44,897 bases of DNA from HyVt-560 sp964577195 (GTDB taxonomy: Bacteria > Pseudomonadota > Gammaproteobacteria > UWMA-0217), in assembly GCA_964577195.1 (NCBI GenBank), contig CAZNYF010000003.1, positions 1 to 44,897 on the forward strand, written 5' to 3'. The stretch's first letter is position 1. Each line of letters starts with the position of its first letter. The translations under genes were made by a program, and so were the position numbers. Shown here piece by piece: positions 7,965-17,058 of the stretch. The notes under the pieces are model-generated. The model was not told where the DNA came from. It searched no databases and saw only the letters and a program-made list of their open reading frames with translations.

Positions 7965-10900
7965 ATGAGCCAGATGGGCTTACCAAAAAAACAAGGTTTA
8001 TATGATCCTCGTAACGAACATGACGCCTGCGGTGTTGGCTTCGTTTGTGACATAAAAAACAGAAAATCCCACGACATTGTTTCCCAGGGACTCGAAATCC
8101 TTACCAACCTCACGCACCGTGGTGCTGTGGGTGCTGACCCAAAAGCAGGTGATGGTGCGGGCATCTTGTTACAGATGCCGCATGAGTTTTTGGTTGAAAT
8201 GACTGAATTTGATCTTCCGGAATCTGGATACTATGCAGTTGGATCTTTGTTTCTGCCACAAGATACTGAGCTGCGCGAATTTATTGAAGAGACGATTAGC
8301 CACTTTGTAGAGTCTGAAAAACAGACACTGCTGGGCTGGCGCGATGTTCCGGTTGATAACAGCTGCCTGGGATATTCCGTACTTCCCAGCGAGCCGGTAA
8401 TGAAGCAGGTCTTCATTGGTCGTAGTGATACCTGCAAAGAGCAGGATGATTTCGAGCGCAAGCTGTTTGTCATTCGCAAGCAAATTGAAGCCGAGGTGTC
8501 TCAATCAGGGCGCGAGGGAGCTGCTTCTTTTTATGTCACCTCCATGTCTTCGCGGTTACTGTCATACAAAGGCTTACTGCTTTCAAATCAAGTCAGCGTC
8601 TATTACAAAGACCTCACCGATGAGCGTATGAAGTCTTCGATGGCGCTGGTGCATCAACGCTTTGCGACCAATACCTTTCCCACCTGGGATCTGGCACAAC
8701 CGTTCCGCATGATCGCGCATAACGGCGAGATAAACACGGTGCGCGGCAACATCAATTGGATGGCCGCACGTCGGCATTCGATGAAATCCGAATTATTTGG
8801 TGATGATCTGGAAAAACTCTGGCCGATGATCCGCGAGGAGCAATCGGATTCAGCCAGTTTCGACAACGCCTTGGAGCTATTGCTACTCGGCGGCTATTCG
8901 CTAGGTCATGCCATGATGATGCTCATCCCGGAAGCTTGGTCGAACAATCCTTTGATGGATGACAAACGCCGCGCTTTCTACGAATACCATGCCGCGCTCA
9001 TGGAACCTTGGGATGGCCCCGCTGCGATGGCGTTTACCGACGGTCGTCAAATTGGTGCGACACTCGATAGAAACGGCTTGCGCCCTGCCCGCTATTTGAT
9101 CACTAACGATGATCGCGTACTGATGGCATCTGAAATGGGTGTACTGCCCATTCCCGAAGAGAAAATCGTTAAAAAATGGCGACTCCAGCCCGGTAAAATG
9201 TTCCTCATTGATCTGGAGCAAGGCCGGATCATTGATGATGCCGAGTTCAAAGAAGAATTATCTTCCAGCCAGCCTTACCAGGATTGGCTCGATAGCACGC
9301 AGATCAAGCTCAAGGATTTACCCGCTGGCATCAGCCCCATGCCAGCCTCTGAAGACGTCCTGCTCAATCGTCAGCAGGCATTTGGTTTTACTCAGGAAGA
9401 TCTCAAATTCCTGATGATGCCAATGGCACTCAACGGCATGGAGGCAACCGGTTCGATGGGTGCTGACAACCCACCTGCCGTGTTGTCCTCAAAAGCCAAA
9501 CCACTGGCGAACTACTTTAAACAGAATTTCGCCCAAGTGACCAATCCGCCGATTGATCCGATTCGCGAAGAAGTTGTGATGTCGCTGGTTTCATTGATCG
9601 GCCCACGACCCAATTTACTCGGTGTTGGCGATAGCGCCAGTATGCGTCTTGAAGTTACCCAGCCCGTTTTAACCAATAAAGACCTTGAGCGCATTCGGGC
9701 AATTGAATACAACACCGGTGGCGCATTCAAGACCCGCACCATTTCGCTGCTGTATCTTGCAGAACAAGGCGCTGCTGGCTTAAAAACCGCACTTGATGCT
9801 GTCTGCGAAACAGCCAAGCAAGCTGTCAGAGATGGTTTTAATATCATTATCCTCTCTGATCGTGGCGTGGATGCTGATCATGTGCCCATTCCTGCCTTGC
9901 TGGCGACCTCTGCGGTGCATCATCAGCTCACCGATGAAGGCTTGCGTACTGAAACCGGCCTGGTCGTAGAAACCGGTTCAGCACGAGAAGTACATCATTT
10001 CGCAACCCTCGCCGGTTTTGGCGCAGAAGCGATTAATCCCTATCTCGCGTTTGAAACACTCTCTGCTGCAAAACTGGATGCCAGCGAGGAAGCGCTGCAT
10101 GCAGGCTACGTTAAAGCCATTGGCAAAGGGCTGCACAAAGTCATGTCGAAAATGGGCATCTCAACGTACCAGTCCTATTGCGGAGCGCAGATTTTTGACG
10201 CTGTCGGCCTGAGTAGTGAGTTCATTGATAGCTATTTTCATGGTACTTCAACCTTGATTGAAGGCATCGGTATCAAAGAAGTCTCTGATGAAGCAGTTCG
10301 CTGGCATCGCGACGCCTACGGCGATAACCCAATCTATGCGGATGCGCTGGATGTCGGTGGTGATTACGCCTTCCGGCTGCGTGGAGAAGCTCATAGCTGG
10401 ACGCCAGAAACTATTTCCAAGCTGCAACATGCAACGCGCAGCAATAACTTTGCAACTTTCCGCGAGTTCTCCAAAGTAATCAATGAGCAAGCGGAGCAAC
10501 TGATTACCTTCCGTGGACTGTTTGCGTTCAAAGAAGGTCAGACTTCGGTGCCGCTGGATGAAGTAGAATCCGCAGCCGACATCGTTAAACGCTTTGCCAC
10601 CGGAGCCATGTCTTTTGGTTCGATCTCTTACGAGGCACACACCACGTTAGCCATCGCCATGAACCAGATTGGCGGCAAATCCAATACCGGTGAAGGTGGC
10701 GAGCTACGCGAACGATTCTTGCCGCTGCCCGATGGTAGCAGTAACCCGTTGCGCTCGGCGATCAAACAAGTGGCTTCCGGACGATTCGGTGTAACCGTGG
10801 AATATCTCGCCAATTCCGATGATATTCAGATCAAAATGGCACAAGGCGCCAAGCCCGGTGAGGGCGGACAGTTACCTGGACACAAAGTGGATCAAACCAT

Positions 10901-12536
10901 CGCATCGGTAAGAAACTCTACCCCCGGCGTTGGCTTGATCTCACCGCCGCCGCATCATGATATTTATTCGATTGAGGATCTCGCACAGCTCATTCATGAT
11001 CTTAAAAACACCAACCCACGCGCTCGAATTTCAGTAAAGCTAGTCTCTGAAGTCGGTGTTGGAACAGTTGCTGCCGGTGTAACCAAGGCGCACGCCGACC
11101 ACATCACTATCGCCGGTTACGATGGTGGCACCGGTGCTTCGCCGCTGACCTCCATTAAGCATGCAGGTTCCAGCTGGGAGCTGGGTCTGGCAGAAACCCA
11201 CCAAACGCTGCTTCTGAATAATCTGCGTGGTCGGGTTTGCGTCCAGGTTGATGGTGGCTTTCGCACCGGTCGGGATGTGGTGATTGGCGCCTTACTCGGT
11301 GCCGATGAATTTGGTTTTGCCACCGCGCCGCTGATTGTAGAAGGCTGCTTGATGATGCGTAAATGCCATCTCAATACCTGCCCTGTCGGCATCGCCACGC
11401 AAAACCCCGAGCTACGCAAGCGATTCACTGGCAAACCTGAGCATGTCGTTAACTACTTCTTTTTTGTCGCACAAGAGATTCGTGAGTTAATGGCTGAGCT
11501 GGGTTTCCGCAACTTTAACGATATGATTGGCCGCTCCGACCTGCTTGAAAAAAGCACCGCGATCGATCATTGGAAATCTCGGGGTCTCGATTTTAGCAGC
11601 GTCTTTTATCGCCCGGACGTCGATGACTCTGTCGCCACTTATAACTGTGAAAAACAGGATCACGGGCTGGATAAATCCATTGATCACCAGTTAATTGCAC
11701 AAGCTAAATCCGCATTGGAAGATCGTCAACCGGTCAAAATCAATATCGGCGTGAGCAATGTGAACCGCAGCTTCGGCACCCTGCTTTCTGGCGAAATTGC
11801 TAAGCGGTATGGCATTGATGGCCTGCCTGACGATTGCATCCACATTAAAGCTAGCGGCACCGTCGGGCAATCGCTCGGCGCATGGCTCGCCAAGGGCGTC
11901 ACCATCGAGCTAGAAGGCGAAGGTAATGACTATGTTGGCAAGGGCCTCTCCGGCGGACGCATCATCGTCTACCCACCCGCTAATAGCAGCATTGGTAATG
12001 CGGAAGACAATATTATTGTCGGTAATACCGTCATGTACGGCGCGATCAGCGGTGAATGCTTCTTCCGAGGTGTCGCTGGTGAGCGATTCGGTGTACGTAA
12101 CTCCGGTGGCCTGGCGGTTGTTGAAGGTGTTGGCGATCACGGCTGTGAATACATGACCGGCGGTGTTGTCGTCGTGCTCGGTCCAACCGGCCGAAATTTT
12201 GCAGCCGGCATGTCCGGTGGTATCGCCTACGTGCTCTGTGACGATCACGATCTCGAAAATCACTGCAACATGGCTCAGGTAGAACTGGAAGCCATTCAGG
12301 AAGACACTGACGCGCCAGAAGATGTTAGCCATGATATGACGCGCTACGACGCAACTCGTTTAAAGCAGCTCATCACCCAACACAAGCATTACACCAACAG
12401 CGCTGTTGCTCAAAAAATACTCGACAACTGGAGTGACTACCTACCGAAATTCAAAAAGGTCATGCCGGTAGAATACCGTCGCGCTTTGCTAGAAATGCAG
12501 CAACAACAATCCGCAACCACACAGAGAGGCCAATAA
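7965..12536 (+). CDS. gltB: Glutamate synthase (NADPH-type), large subunit
   Basis: At 1523 residues this is a full-length GltB, the large subunit that takes the amide nitrogen of glutamine to 2-oxoglutarate. The class II glutaminase nucleophile is Cys22 in EHDACGVGFV, implying removal of a 21-residue propeptide. Further marks are LVHQRFATNTFPTW and HNGEINTVRGN in the amidotransferase domain, PPHHDIYSIEDLAQLI and GYDGGTGASPL in the FMN domain, CHLNTCPVGIATQ for the 3Fe-4S cluster, and the Gly-rich GXXGXXXG beta-helix at the C-terminus. GAGG lies seven bases before the ATG. A second in-frame ATG three codons later is less likely. gltD follows after one base, so they are co-translated. Confidence 0.98.
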   Translation: MSQMGLPKKQGLYDPRNEHDACGVGFVCDIKNRKSHDIVSQGLEILTNLTHRGAVGADPKAGDGAGILLQMPHEFLVEMTEFDLPESGYYAVGSLFLPQDTELREFIEETISHFVESEKQTLLGWRDVPVDNSCLGYSVLPSEPVMKQVFIGRSDTCKEQDDFERKLFVIRKQIEAEVSQSGREGAASFYVTSMSSRLLSYKGLLLSNQVSVYYKDLTDERMKSSMALVHQRFATNTFPTWDLAQPFRMIAHNGEINTVRGNINWMAARRHSMKSELFGDDLEKLWPMIREEQSDSASFDNALELLLLGGYSLGHAMMMLIPEAWSNNPLMDDKRRAFYEYHAALMEPWDGPAAMAFTDGRQIGATLDRNGLRPARYLITNDDRVLMASEMGVLPIPEEKIVKKWRLQPGKMFLIDLEQGRIIDDAEFKEELSSSQPYQDWLDSTQIKLKDLPAGISPMPASEDVLLNRQQAFGFTQEDLKFLMMPMALNGMEATGSMGADNPPAVLSSKAKPLANYFKQNFAQVTNPPIDPIREEVVMSLVSLIGPRPNLLGVGDSASMRLEVTQPVLTNKDLERIRAIEYNTGGAFKTRTISLLYLAEQGAAGLKTALDAVCETAKQAVRDGFNIIILSDRGVDADHVPIPALLATSAVHHQLTDEGLRTETGLVVETGSAREVHHFATLAGFGAEAINPYLAFETLSAAKLDASEEALHAGYVKAIGKGLHKVMSKMGISTYQSYCGAQIFDAVGLSSEFIDSYFHGTSTLIEGIGIKEVSDEAVRWHRDAYGDNPIYADALDVGGDYAFRLRGEAHSWTPETISKLQHATRSNNFATFREFSKVINEQAEQLITFRGLFAFKEGQTSVPLDEVESAADIVKRFATGAMSFGSISYEAHTTLAIAMNQIGGKSNTGEGGELRERFLPLPDGSSNPLRSAIKQVASGRFGVTVEYLANSDDIQIKMAQGAKPGEGGQLPGHKVDQTIASVRNSTPGVGLISPPPHHDIYSIEDLAQLIHDLKNTNPRARISVKLVSEVGVGTVAAGVTKAHADHITIAGYDGGTGASPLTSIKHAGSSWELGLAETHQTLLLNNLRGRVCVQVDGGFRTGRDVVIGALLGADEFGFATAPLIVEGCLMMRKCHLNTCPVGIATQNPELRKRFTGKPEHVVNYFFFVAQEIRELMAELGFRNFNDMIGRSDLLEKSTAIDHWKSRGLDFSSVFYRPDVDDSVATYNCEKQDHGLDKSIDHQLIAQAKSALEDRQPVKINIGVSNVNRSFGTLLSGEIAKRYGIDGLPDDCIHIKASGTVGQSLGAWLAKGVTIELEGEGNDYVGKGLSGGRIIVYPPANSSIGNAEDNIIVGNTVMYGAISGECFFRGVAGERFGVRNSGGLAVVEGVGDHGCEYMTGGVVVVLGPTGRNFAAGMSGGIAYVLCDDHDLENHCNMAQVELEAIQEDTDAPEDVSHDMTRYDATRLKQLITQHKHYTNSAVAQKILDNWSDYLPKFKKVMPVEYRRALLEMQQQQSATTQRGQ

Positions 12537-12537
12537 G

Positions 12538-13989
12538 ATGGGAAAACCCACAGGATTTCTTGAAATCGACCGCCAGGATAGAGGCTATGCACCCGTAGCA
12601 GACCGCACGGGACACTATAAAGAATTCGTTATCGCGCTGGCTGATGATGAAGTTCGCGATCAAGGTGCGCGTTGTATGGACTGTGGCATCCCGTTTTGTC
12701 ACGAAGGCTGCCCGGTGAATAACATCATCCCCGAATGGAATGATCTGGTCTACCAGGACAATTGGGAAGCGGCATTAACGACGCTGCACTCCACCAATAA
12801 TTTCCCTGAATTTACTGGCCGCATCTGCCCTGCCCCCTGCCAGGAATCCTGTACATTGAATCTTGAAGGTACTCCGGTATCTATCAAAACCATCGAATGT
12901 GCGATTATTGATAAAGGCTGGGACGAAGGCTGGATCAAGCCACAAGTCGCCAGACATAAAACCGGCAAGAAAGTCGCTATCGTAGGTTCTGGCCCTGCTG
13001 GCATGGCCGCTGCGCAGCAGCTTGCTCGCGTCGGCCACCATGTCATCGTATTTGAGCGCCAAGAGCGAATCGGTGGCCTAATGCGTTTCGGTATTCCCGA
13101 TTTCAAACTGGATAAAACCATCATTGACCGGCGCGTCAGTCAAATGATGACCGAGGGCGTTAAATTCCGCACCAATACCGAAGTTGGCGTCGATATTCAA
13201 GCCGCTGACCTGGTCACAAACTTTGATGCCGTAATTCTCACCGGCGGATCTGAAGATCCTCGCGATCTGCCAATCCCCGGACGCGATCTCGAAGGCGTCC
13301 ATTTTGCAATGGATTACCTGCGCAGCAACAGTAAACGCGTACAGGGACTGGAAATCGCTGATGATCAGTTCATTTCTTCTGAAGGCAAAAACGTGGTTGT
13401 CATCGGCGGCGGCGATACTGGCTCCGATTGCATCGGCACTTCAACTCGTCACGGCGCTCAATCCGTCACTCAAATCGAGATCATGCCGCAACCCCCTGAG
13501 CATGAAGACAAGCTACTCACCTGGCCTGACTGGCCCAACAAGATGCGCACCTCCTCTTCTCAGGAAGAAGGCTGCGAGCGCATGTTCTCTGTTGCGAGCA
13601 AAGAGTTTGTTGGTGAAAACGGCAAGCTGAAAGCCATAAAATGTATCAAAGTCGAGTGGAACAAAGACGACAACGGCCAATGGCAAATGTCAGAAGTTGC
13701 CGGCTCAGAATTTGAACTCAAGGCAGAACTGGCGACATTGGCTATGGGATTTGTACACCCGGTATACGCGGGCATGCTCGAAGAGCTAGGCGTTGACCTT
13801 GATCCACGCGGAAATGTGCTTGGATCAACCGAAGGTGACAACGCCTACAAAACTTCCCTCGACAAAGTTTTTGCTGCTGGCGATATGCGTCGCGGACAAT
13901 CATTGGTCGTCTGGGCGATTCGCGAAGGCAGGCAGGCAGCACGCTCTGTGGACGAATTTCTAATGGGGTCATCAGAATTGCCCCGTTGA
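12538..13989 (+). CDS. gltD: Glutamate synthase (NADPH-type), small subunit
   Basis: The 483-residue small subunit carries electrons from NADPH through FAD and 4Fe-4S clusters to GltB. N-terminal cysteine motifs CMDCGIPFCHEGCP and CPAPCQESC bind the Fe-S clusters. GSGPAGMAAAQQLARVGH is the FAD Rossmann motif, VVVIGGGDTGSDCIGT the NADPH motif, and AAGDMRRGQSLVVWAI the C-terminal FAD motif. The ATG comes one base after the gltB stop, with GAGAGG inside the end of gltB as ribosome binding site, so the pair is a tight operon. A 12-bp-class hairpin follows the stop. Confidence 0.98.
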   Translation: MGKPTGFLEIDRQDRGYAPVADRTGHYKEFVIALADDEVRDQGARCMDCGIPFCHEGCPVNNIIPEWNDLVYQDNWEAALTTLHSTNNFPEFTGRICPAPCQESCTLNLEGTPVSIKTIECAIIDKGWDEGWIKPQVARHKTGKKVAIVGSGPAGMAAAQQLARVGHHVIVFERQERIGGLMRFGIPDFKLDKTIIDRRVSQMMTEGVKFRTNTEVGVDIQAADLVTNFDAVILTGGSEDPRDLPIPGRDLEGVHFAMDYLRSNSKRVQGLEIADDQFISSEGKNVVVIGGGDTGSDCIGTSTRHGAQSVTQIEIMPQPPEHEDKLLTWPDWPNKMRTSSSQEEGCERMFSVASKEFVGENGKLKAIKCIKVEWNKDDNGQWQMSEVAGSEFELKAELATLAMGFVHPVYAGMLEELGVDLDPRGNVLGSTEGDNAYKTSLDKVFAAGDMRRGQSLVVWAIREGRQAARSVDEFLMGSSELPR

Positions 13990-13990
13990 T

Positions 13991-14026
13991 CAGAGCATAT
14001 ATCACCTTAGGGGGATATATGCACTG
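13991..14026. terminator. Hairpin between gltD and the DsrC-like gene
   Basis: GCATATATC (13995-14003) pairs with 14014-14022 around a ten-base loop, and CAG/CTG pairs outside it across one A-A mismatch. No T-tract follows. It lies two bases after the gltD stop and may terminate or process the gltBD message before the DsrC-like gene. Confidence 0.5.
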
Positions 14027-14081
14027 ACTAATTAGTGTAAAAATAGCATCATTTTTTAGAATCTACCCAACAGGAGAGAAT

Positions 14082-14402
14082 ATGTCACTTGACTCAGTTG
14101 AAAGAACAGACGCTGGCTATCTGGTTAATATTGGCGAGTGGAACGAAGAAATCGCAGCCGCACTCTTCGTCGAAGAGGAGATCGAGGCTACCGATGAGCA
14201 CTGGGATGTCATTAAGTACGTCCGTCAGGAAGTCATGGAAGGCGATGAACCCAATGAGCGCAGCATCATGAAAGCTATGGGTAAACTCTGGGGTCGTAAA
14301 GTCAAGTCCAAGGAAATGTACGAAAAATTTCCTGGTATGGCATCCAAGCAAGGCCTGAAAATTGGTGGTTGCCCTCAAAGTACCCGTAAAGGCGGATACT
14401 AG
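14082..14402 (+). CDS. DsrC/TusE-family sulfur-relay-like protein with altered C-terminal cysteine
   Basis: The 106-residue protein has the DsrC/TusE fold signature (AGYLVNIGEWNEEIAAAL, DEHWDVIKYVRQE, MKAMGKLWG). DsrC and TusE carry persulfides on a flexible C-terminal arm ending in a penultimate cysteine. Here the arm reads KQGLKIGGCPQSTRKGGY. The penultimate Cys is gone, the second DsrC Cys position is not Cys, and the only cysteine (Cys97) sits where most members have Leu in the GLP motif. So it is probably not a standard DsrC or TusE; a regulatory or altered sulfur-binding role is inferred. AGGAGAG precedes the ATG. It is followed by a 66-residue protein and a strong terminator, suggesting a two-gene unit. 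Confidence 0.85.
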   Translation: MSLDSVERTDAGYLVNIGEWNEEIAAALFVEEEIEATDEHWDVIKYVRQEVMEGDEPNERSIMKAMGKLWGRKVKSKEMYEKFPGMASKQGLKIGGCPQSTRKGGY

Positions 14403-14491
14403 CGCACAGCGTCACAACATTAAAATCCTACGGGGAGTCTATTAGCTGTTTCTGATAGACTGTCTTTAAAAGCTTTATAGAGGTACTAACT

Positions 14492-14692
14492 ATGACTAAG
14501 CAAGAAAAGATCCAAAAAATGATCGAAATGCAAAAGAAGTTCATGGCGGTCGAGAAAGAAAAAGGTGTGGATCAGGTTGATTATTTCAAGCCTGAAGAAG
14601 GAAGCACACTCGATGGATATCGCGAAGAATACAGAGATCTCGCCATGTCACTGGTTGATGATGCTCACGCAGAAGTTGGCTCTAAGCCATAA
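14492..14692 (+). CDS. Conserved small hypothetical protein, 66 aa
   Basis: A short, highly charged, helical soluble protein starting KQEKIQKMIEMQKKFMAVEK, followed by a YFKPEEG turn and a second helix (GYREEYRDLAMSLVDDAHAE). It has no cysteine, signal peptide or membrane segment. I believe similar proteins occur in sulfur-oxidising gammaproteobacteria but cannot name a family. AGAGGT precedes the ATG at a good distance. It sits 89 bases after the DsrC-like gene on the same strand and ahead of the shared terminator, so a joint function is likely but inferred. Confidence 0.75.
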   Translation: MTKQEKIQKMIEMQKKFMAVEKEKGVDQVDYFKPEEGSTLDGYREEYRDLAMSLVDDAHAEVGSKP

Positions 14693-14720
14693 GTTTCGGT
14701 TGTCCCCAGCATCGAAGATT

Positions 14721-14750
14721 AAAAAAGACCGCTAATGCGGTCTTTTTTTT
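14721..14750 (+). terminator. Rho-independent terminator
   Basis: A GACCGC/GCGGTC stem with a TAAT loop (14727-14742), lengthened by A-T pairs to 12 bp, is followed on the plus strand by eight T. The A-run on the other side gives a T-tract on the minus strand too, so it may also stop transcription from the TonB-dependent receptor gene. Confidence 0.92.
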
Positions 14751-14788
14751 ATGCGCGAAAGCTTTTCATTTTTAACCTGACCAAGCAC

Positions 14789-16801
14789 TCAAAACTTTAC
14801 CTTTAGACCAAAAGAGATAATGGTGGGCAACTGATTAACGGATTTTCTGGCGCTGAAATCGGAATTGTAATCATAGCCAGCGAGATTTTTACGCCCATAA
14901 GCATTGATCAACTCAACGTAGCCGGACATATCCGCGTGCTGTAGCTGGAACTGACGATCAAAACGTAAATCCAGCCGGTGGTAATCTGGCAGCCTCTCTG
15001 AATTAATTCCCCCGTAAATAGGAATAAATCGCTGCGGATCATCTGGATCAGCCATAGCGCCAATAATTGGTGTGTTGGGCGCACCACTGTGAAACCACCA
15101 TTTCATACCAAAGCGCCATTTATCGTTGAGAATAAATTCATTCACCAGTGATGCGATGACAGGCTGATCAAACTCAAAATCAAATTTTTCTCCGGTGAGC
15201 TGGTTTTTCCTTGCCGATTTAGAGGCACTTACCGACAACCAGCCACTCCATTTGTCGGTCAGCCCACGGCGTATCAGTATTTCAAATCCATCGGCGCTGC
15301 CCTCCCCGGTATTGCTGTAACGTGTCAGCGGATTAGAAGTCACCAGTTTGTTGAATTGTTTGTGGTATATCTCTGTTTTCAACGACCAGCTTTTGGAGAA
15401 GTCTTTCTCGGCTCCCAGCACATAGTGAGTTGAGGATTCATGATCTAATTGAGGATTCCCAAAAACCTTTTCGCTCACCAAAAACCCGGGGAACTGGTGA
15501 TACTGGCCTGCCGCTGCCGAGAATATCCAGCCATCATCAGCCAAATATTCCGCACGAATCCTTGGCTCGACAAAGCCCTTACCCAGGTAATCTTCATAAC
15601 TGTACGCCAGCCCACCCGTGAGAATAAGATGATCATTTACAAACCAGTTATCCTCGGCATACAGATTCACTACATTGGCTTTTAATTTATCATCGCTGCG
15701 CAGTAAAACCGCATCCGTAACGCTGCAATCCACTTCAAACTCGGTACACCCAGGATCCTGAAAGTTAATTGTATAGTCAGCTTTCACTTGTGACACGGTG
15801 CCACCAACATTTAGCTGCTGGCTCTCGGTCAATGGCATTTTCCAGCGACCTTTAATAAAACGGGTATCAATCTCTGTTCGGCTATCCAGTACCGCACCCG
15901 CTTTATCTTCACTCCCCGTTCTCATGTGGCCGATTGCCAAGGTCAGTTCTTTACCTTGAGCAAAACCCTGTTTCCAAACCAGCCCCTGCGAGTGAAACGC
16001 TACGTTTTCTTTATGCTGCCCGACCAAGTCGGGTTCGTTACGAATGTCGTCATCTTTGTTGGAAAGATTAAACTCCGTATCATCAGAAGCACCGGTGAGC
16101 TGTAAGGTTAACGAGGCATCGTCAGCAGGTTTCCATAAATACTTGCCTTGATAATCTGTAAATTTAGGAAATTGAACAAAATCCACACCGTCATCGTCAT
16201 CAATGATTAAGTCTTCCAATAGCAAATCCAGGTAGCTAACCCTGCCAGCCAGATAGAACGACTGGTTTTCGGTGATCGGGCCTTCGATTAACGCACCAGC
16301 CTTAAGAAAACTGATATCCAGCGTGGTGCTAAATTCCTTGCTATCCGGTTCGCGCAGAGCCACATCAATCACCGCAGCTGTACCTCCGGTAAAACGTGCA
16401 GCGTAGGAGGAAGGGTACAGTGCAAAACTCTTCACCAGATGCTCGTTGAAAACACTCACGCCGCCACCAAAGTGGAACAGATATCCCGTAGGCAAAAAAT
16501 CAACAAAATAACTGTTGTCTTCTGGTCTTGAGCCTCGAATCGCTGGCGCTGCACTGGTGTCATCATTTACCGCAACGCCAGGCAATGTCTGCAACACACG
16601 AATTGGATCACCACCGGTTCCTGGAGTATGCGTCAGCGCATCCTGATCCAGCACCACTCCGCCGCTGACCTCAGCTTCTATGGCTTTATCCTCAGTGATC
16701 GTTATTTTCTCCAGTGCTTCAGCGGAAACTTTCGATGCGAATGGCATTAATCCCAAAATAATCAATCCCGTCATAAGCTCAGTAATACTATTTTTTTGCA
16801 T
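14789..16801 (-). CDS. TonB-dependent outer-membrane receptor
   Basis: A 670-residue protein with a signal peptide (to about residue 27), a plug domain at about 35-150 (VLQTLPGVAVNDDTSAAPAI, RGSRPEDNSYFVDFLPTG), and then a 22-strand-type beta-barrel ending in the aromatic outer-membrane signature ISFGLKVKF. TonB-dependent receptors import siderophores, vitamins, metals or glycans. Nothing in the sequence or neighbourhood identifies the substrate, and no clear TonB box was recognised near EKITITEDK. GAGAAT before the ATG is a weak ribosome site. A 44-codon response-regulator stub ends 25 bases upstream on the same strand, hinting that this gene may once have been near a two-component system. 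Confidence 0.92.
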   Translation of the reverse strand: MQKNSITELMTGLIILGLMPFASKVSAEALEKITITEDKAIEAEVSGGVVLDQDALTHTPGTGGDPIRVLQTLPGVAVNDDTSAAPAIRGSRPEDNSYFVDFLPTGYLFHFGGGVSVFNEHLVKSFALYPSSYAARFTGGTAAVIDVALREPDSKEFSTTLDISFLKAGALIEGPITENQSFYLAGRVSYLDLLLEDLIIDDDDGVDFVQFPKFTDYQGKYLWKPADDASLTLQLTGASDDTEFNLSNKDDDIRNEPDLVGQHKENVAFHSQGLVWKQGFAQGKELTLAIGHMRTGSEDKAGAVLDSRTEIDTRFIKGRWKMPLTESQQLNVGGTVSQVKADYTINFQDPGCTEFEVDCSVTDAVLLRSDDKLKANVVNLYAEDNWFVNDHLILTGGLAYSYEDYLGKGFVEPRIRAEYLADDGWIFSAAAGQYHQFPGFLVSEKVFGNPQLDHESSTHYVLGAEKDFSKSWSLKTEIYHKQFNKLVTSNPLTRYSNTGEGSADGFEILIRRGLTDKWSGWLSVSASKSARKNQLTGEKFDFEFDQPVIASLVNEFILNDKWRFGMKWWFHSGAPNTPIIGAMADPDDPQRFIPIYGGINSERLPDYHRLDLRFDRQFQLQHADMSGYVELINAYGRKNLAGYDYNSDFSARKSVNQLPTIISFGLKVKF

Positions 16802-16826
16802 TATTATTCTCAGCGATATTATTTAA

Positions 16827-16961
16827 TTAAACATTTCTGTGATCTACGGGGAATTTGAAAGCAGAACAATGCACCACCCAAAGGTACTCCTGAATCAGAT
16901 TGGCTAATCTCACATCATCGTCGACCAGCAAAACTGTCGGTTTGTCGTTCGCCGTGTTCAT
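16827..16961 (-). pseudogene. Truncated response-regulator receiver domain, 44 codons
   Basis: Reading from an ATG at 16961, the first 27 codons give MNTANDKPTVLLVDDDVRLA and then NLIQEYL. This is the typical start of an OmpR/RstA-type response regulator including the acidic pocket (DDD). The similarity then stops and 17 unrelated residues (WVVHCSAFKFPVDHRNV) run to a stop. The phosphorylated Asp, the rest of the receiver domain and the DNA-binding domain are missing, so this is a deletion remnant. No convincing ribosome site precedes the ATG. It lies directly upstream of the TonB-dependent receptor gene, so it could survive only as part of that leader. Confidence 0.7.
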
Positions 16962-16999
16962 TGAATAAGAGAAGCCCCGCCTGAAGTGTAAGGGCTATC

Positions 17000-17028
17000 C
17001 TACCGACTTGGGAAACCCTTGTCGGTAG
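17000..17028. terminator. Hairpin downstream of the S1 protease gene
   Basis: CTACCGAC (17000-17007) pairs with 17021-17028, and an inner GGG/CCC pair closes an AAA loop after a T-T mismatch. It lies 31 bases past the protease stop on the minus strand. There is no T-tract, so termination is likely but not certain. Confidence 0.5.
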
Positions 17029-17058
17029 TTGGATGGTATCTAATCGTAACGCTTTGTA

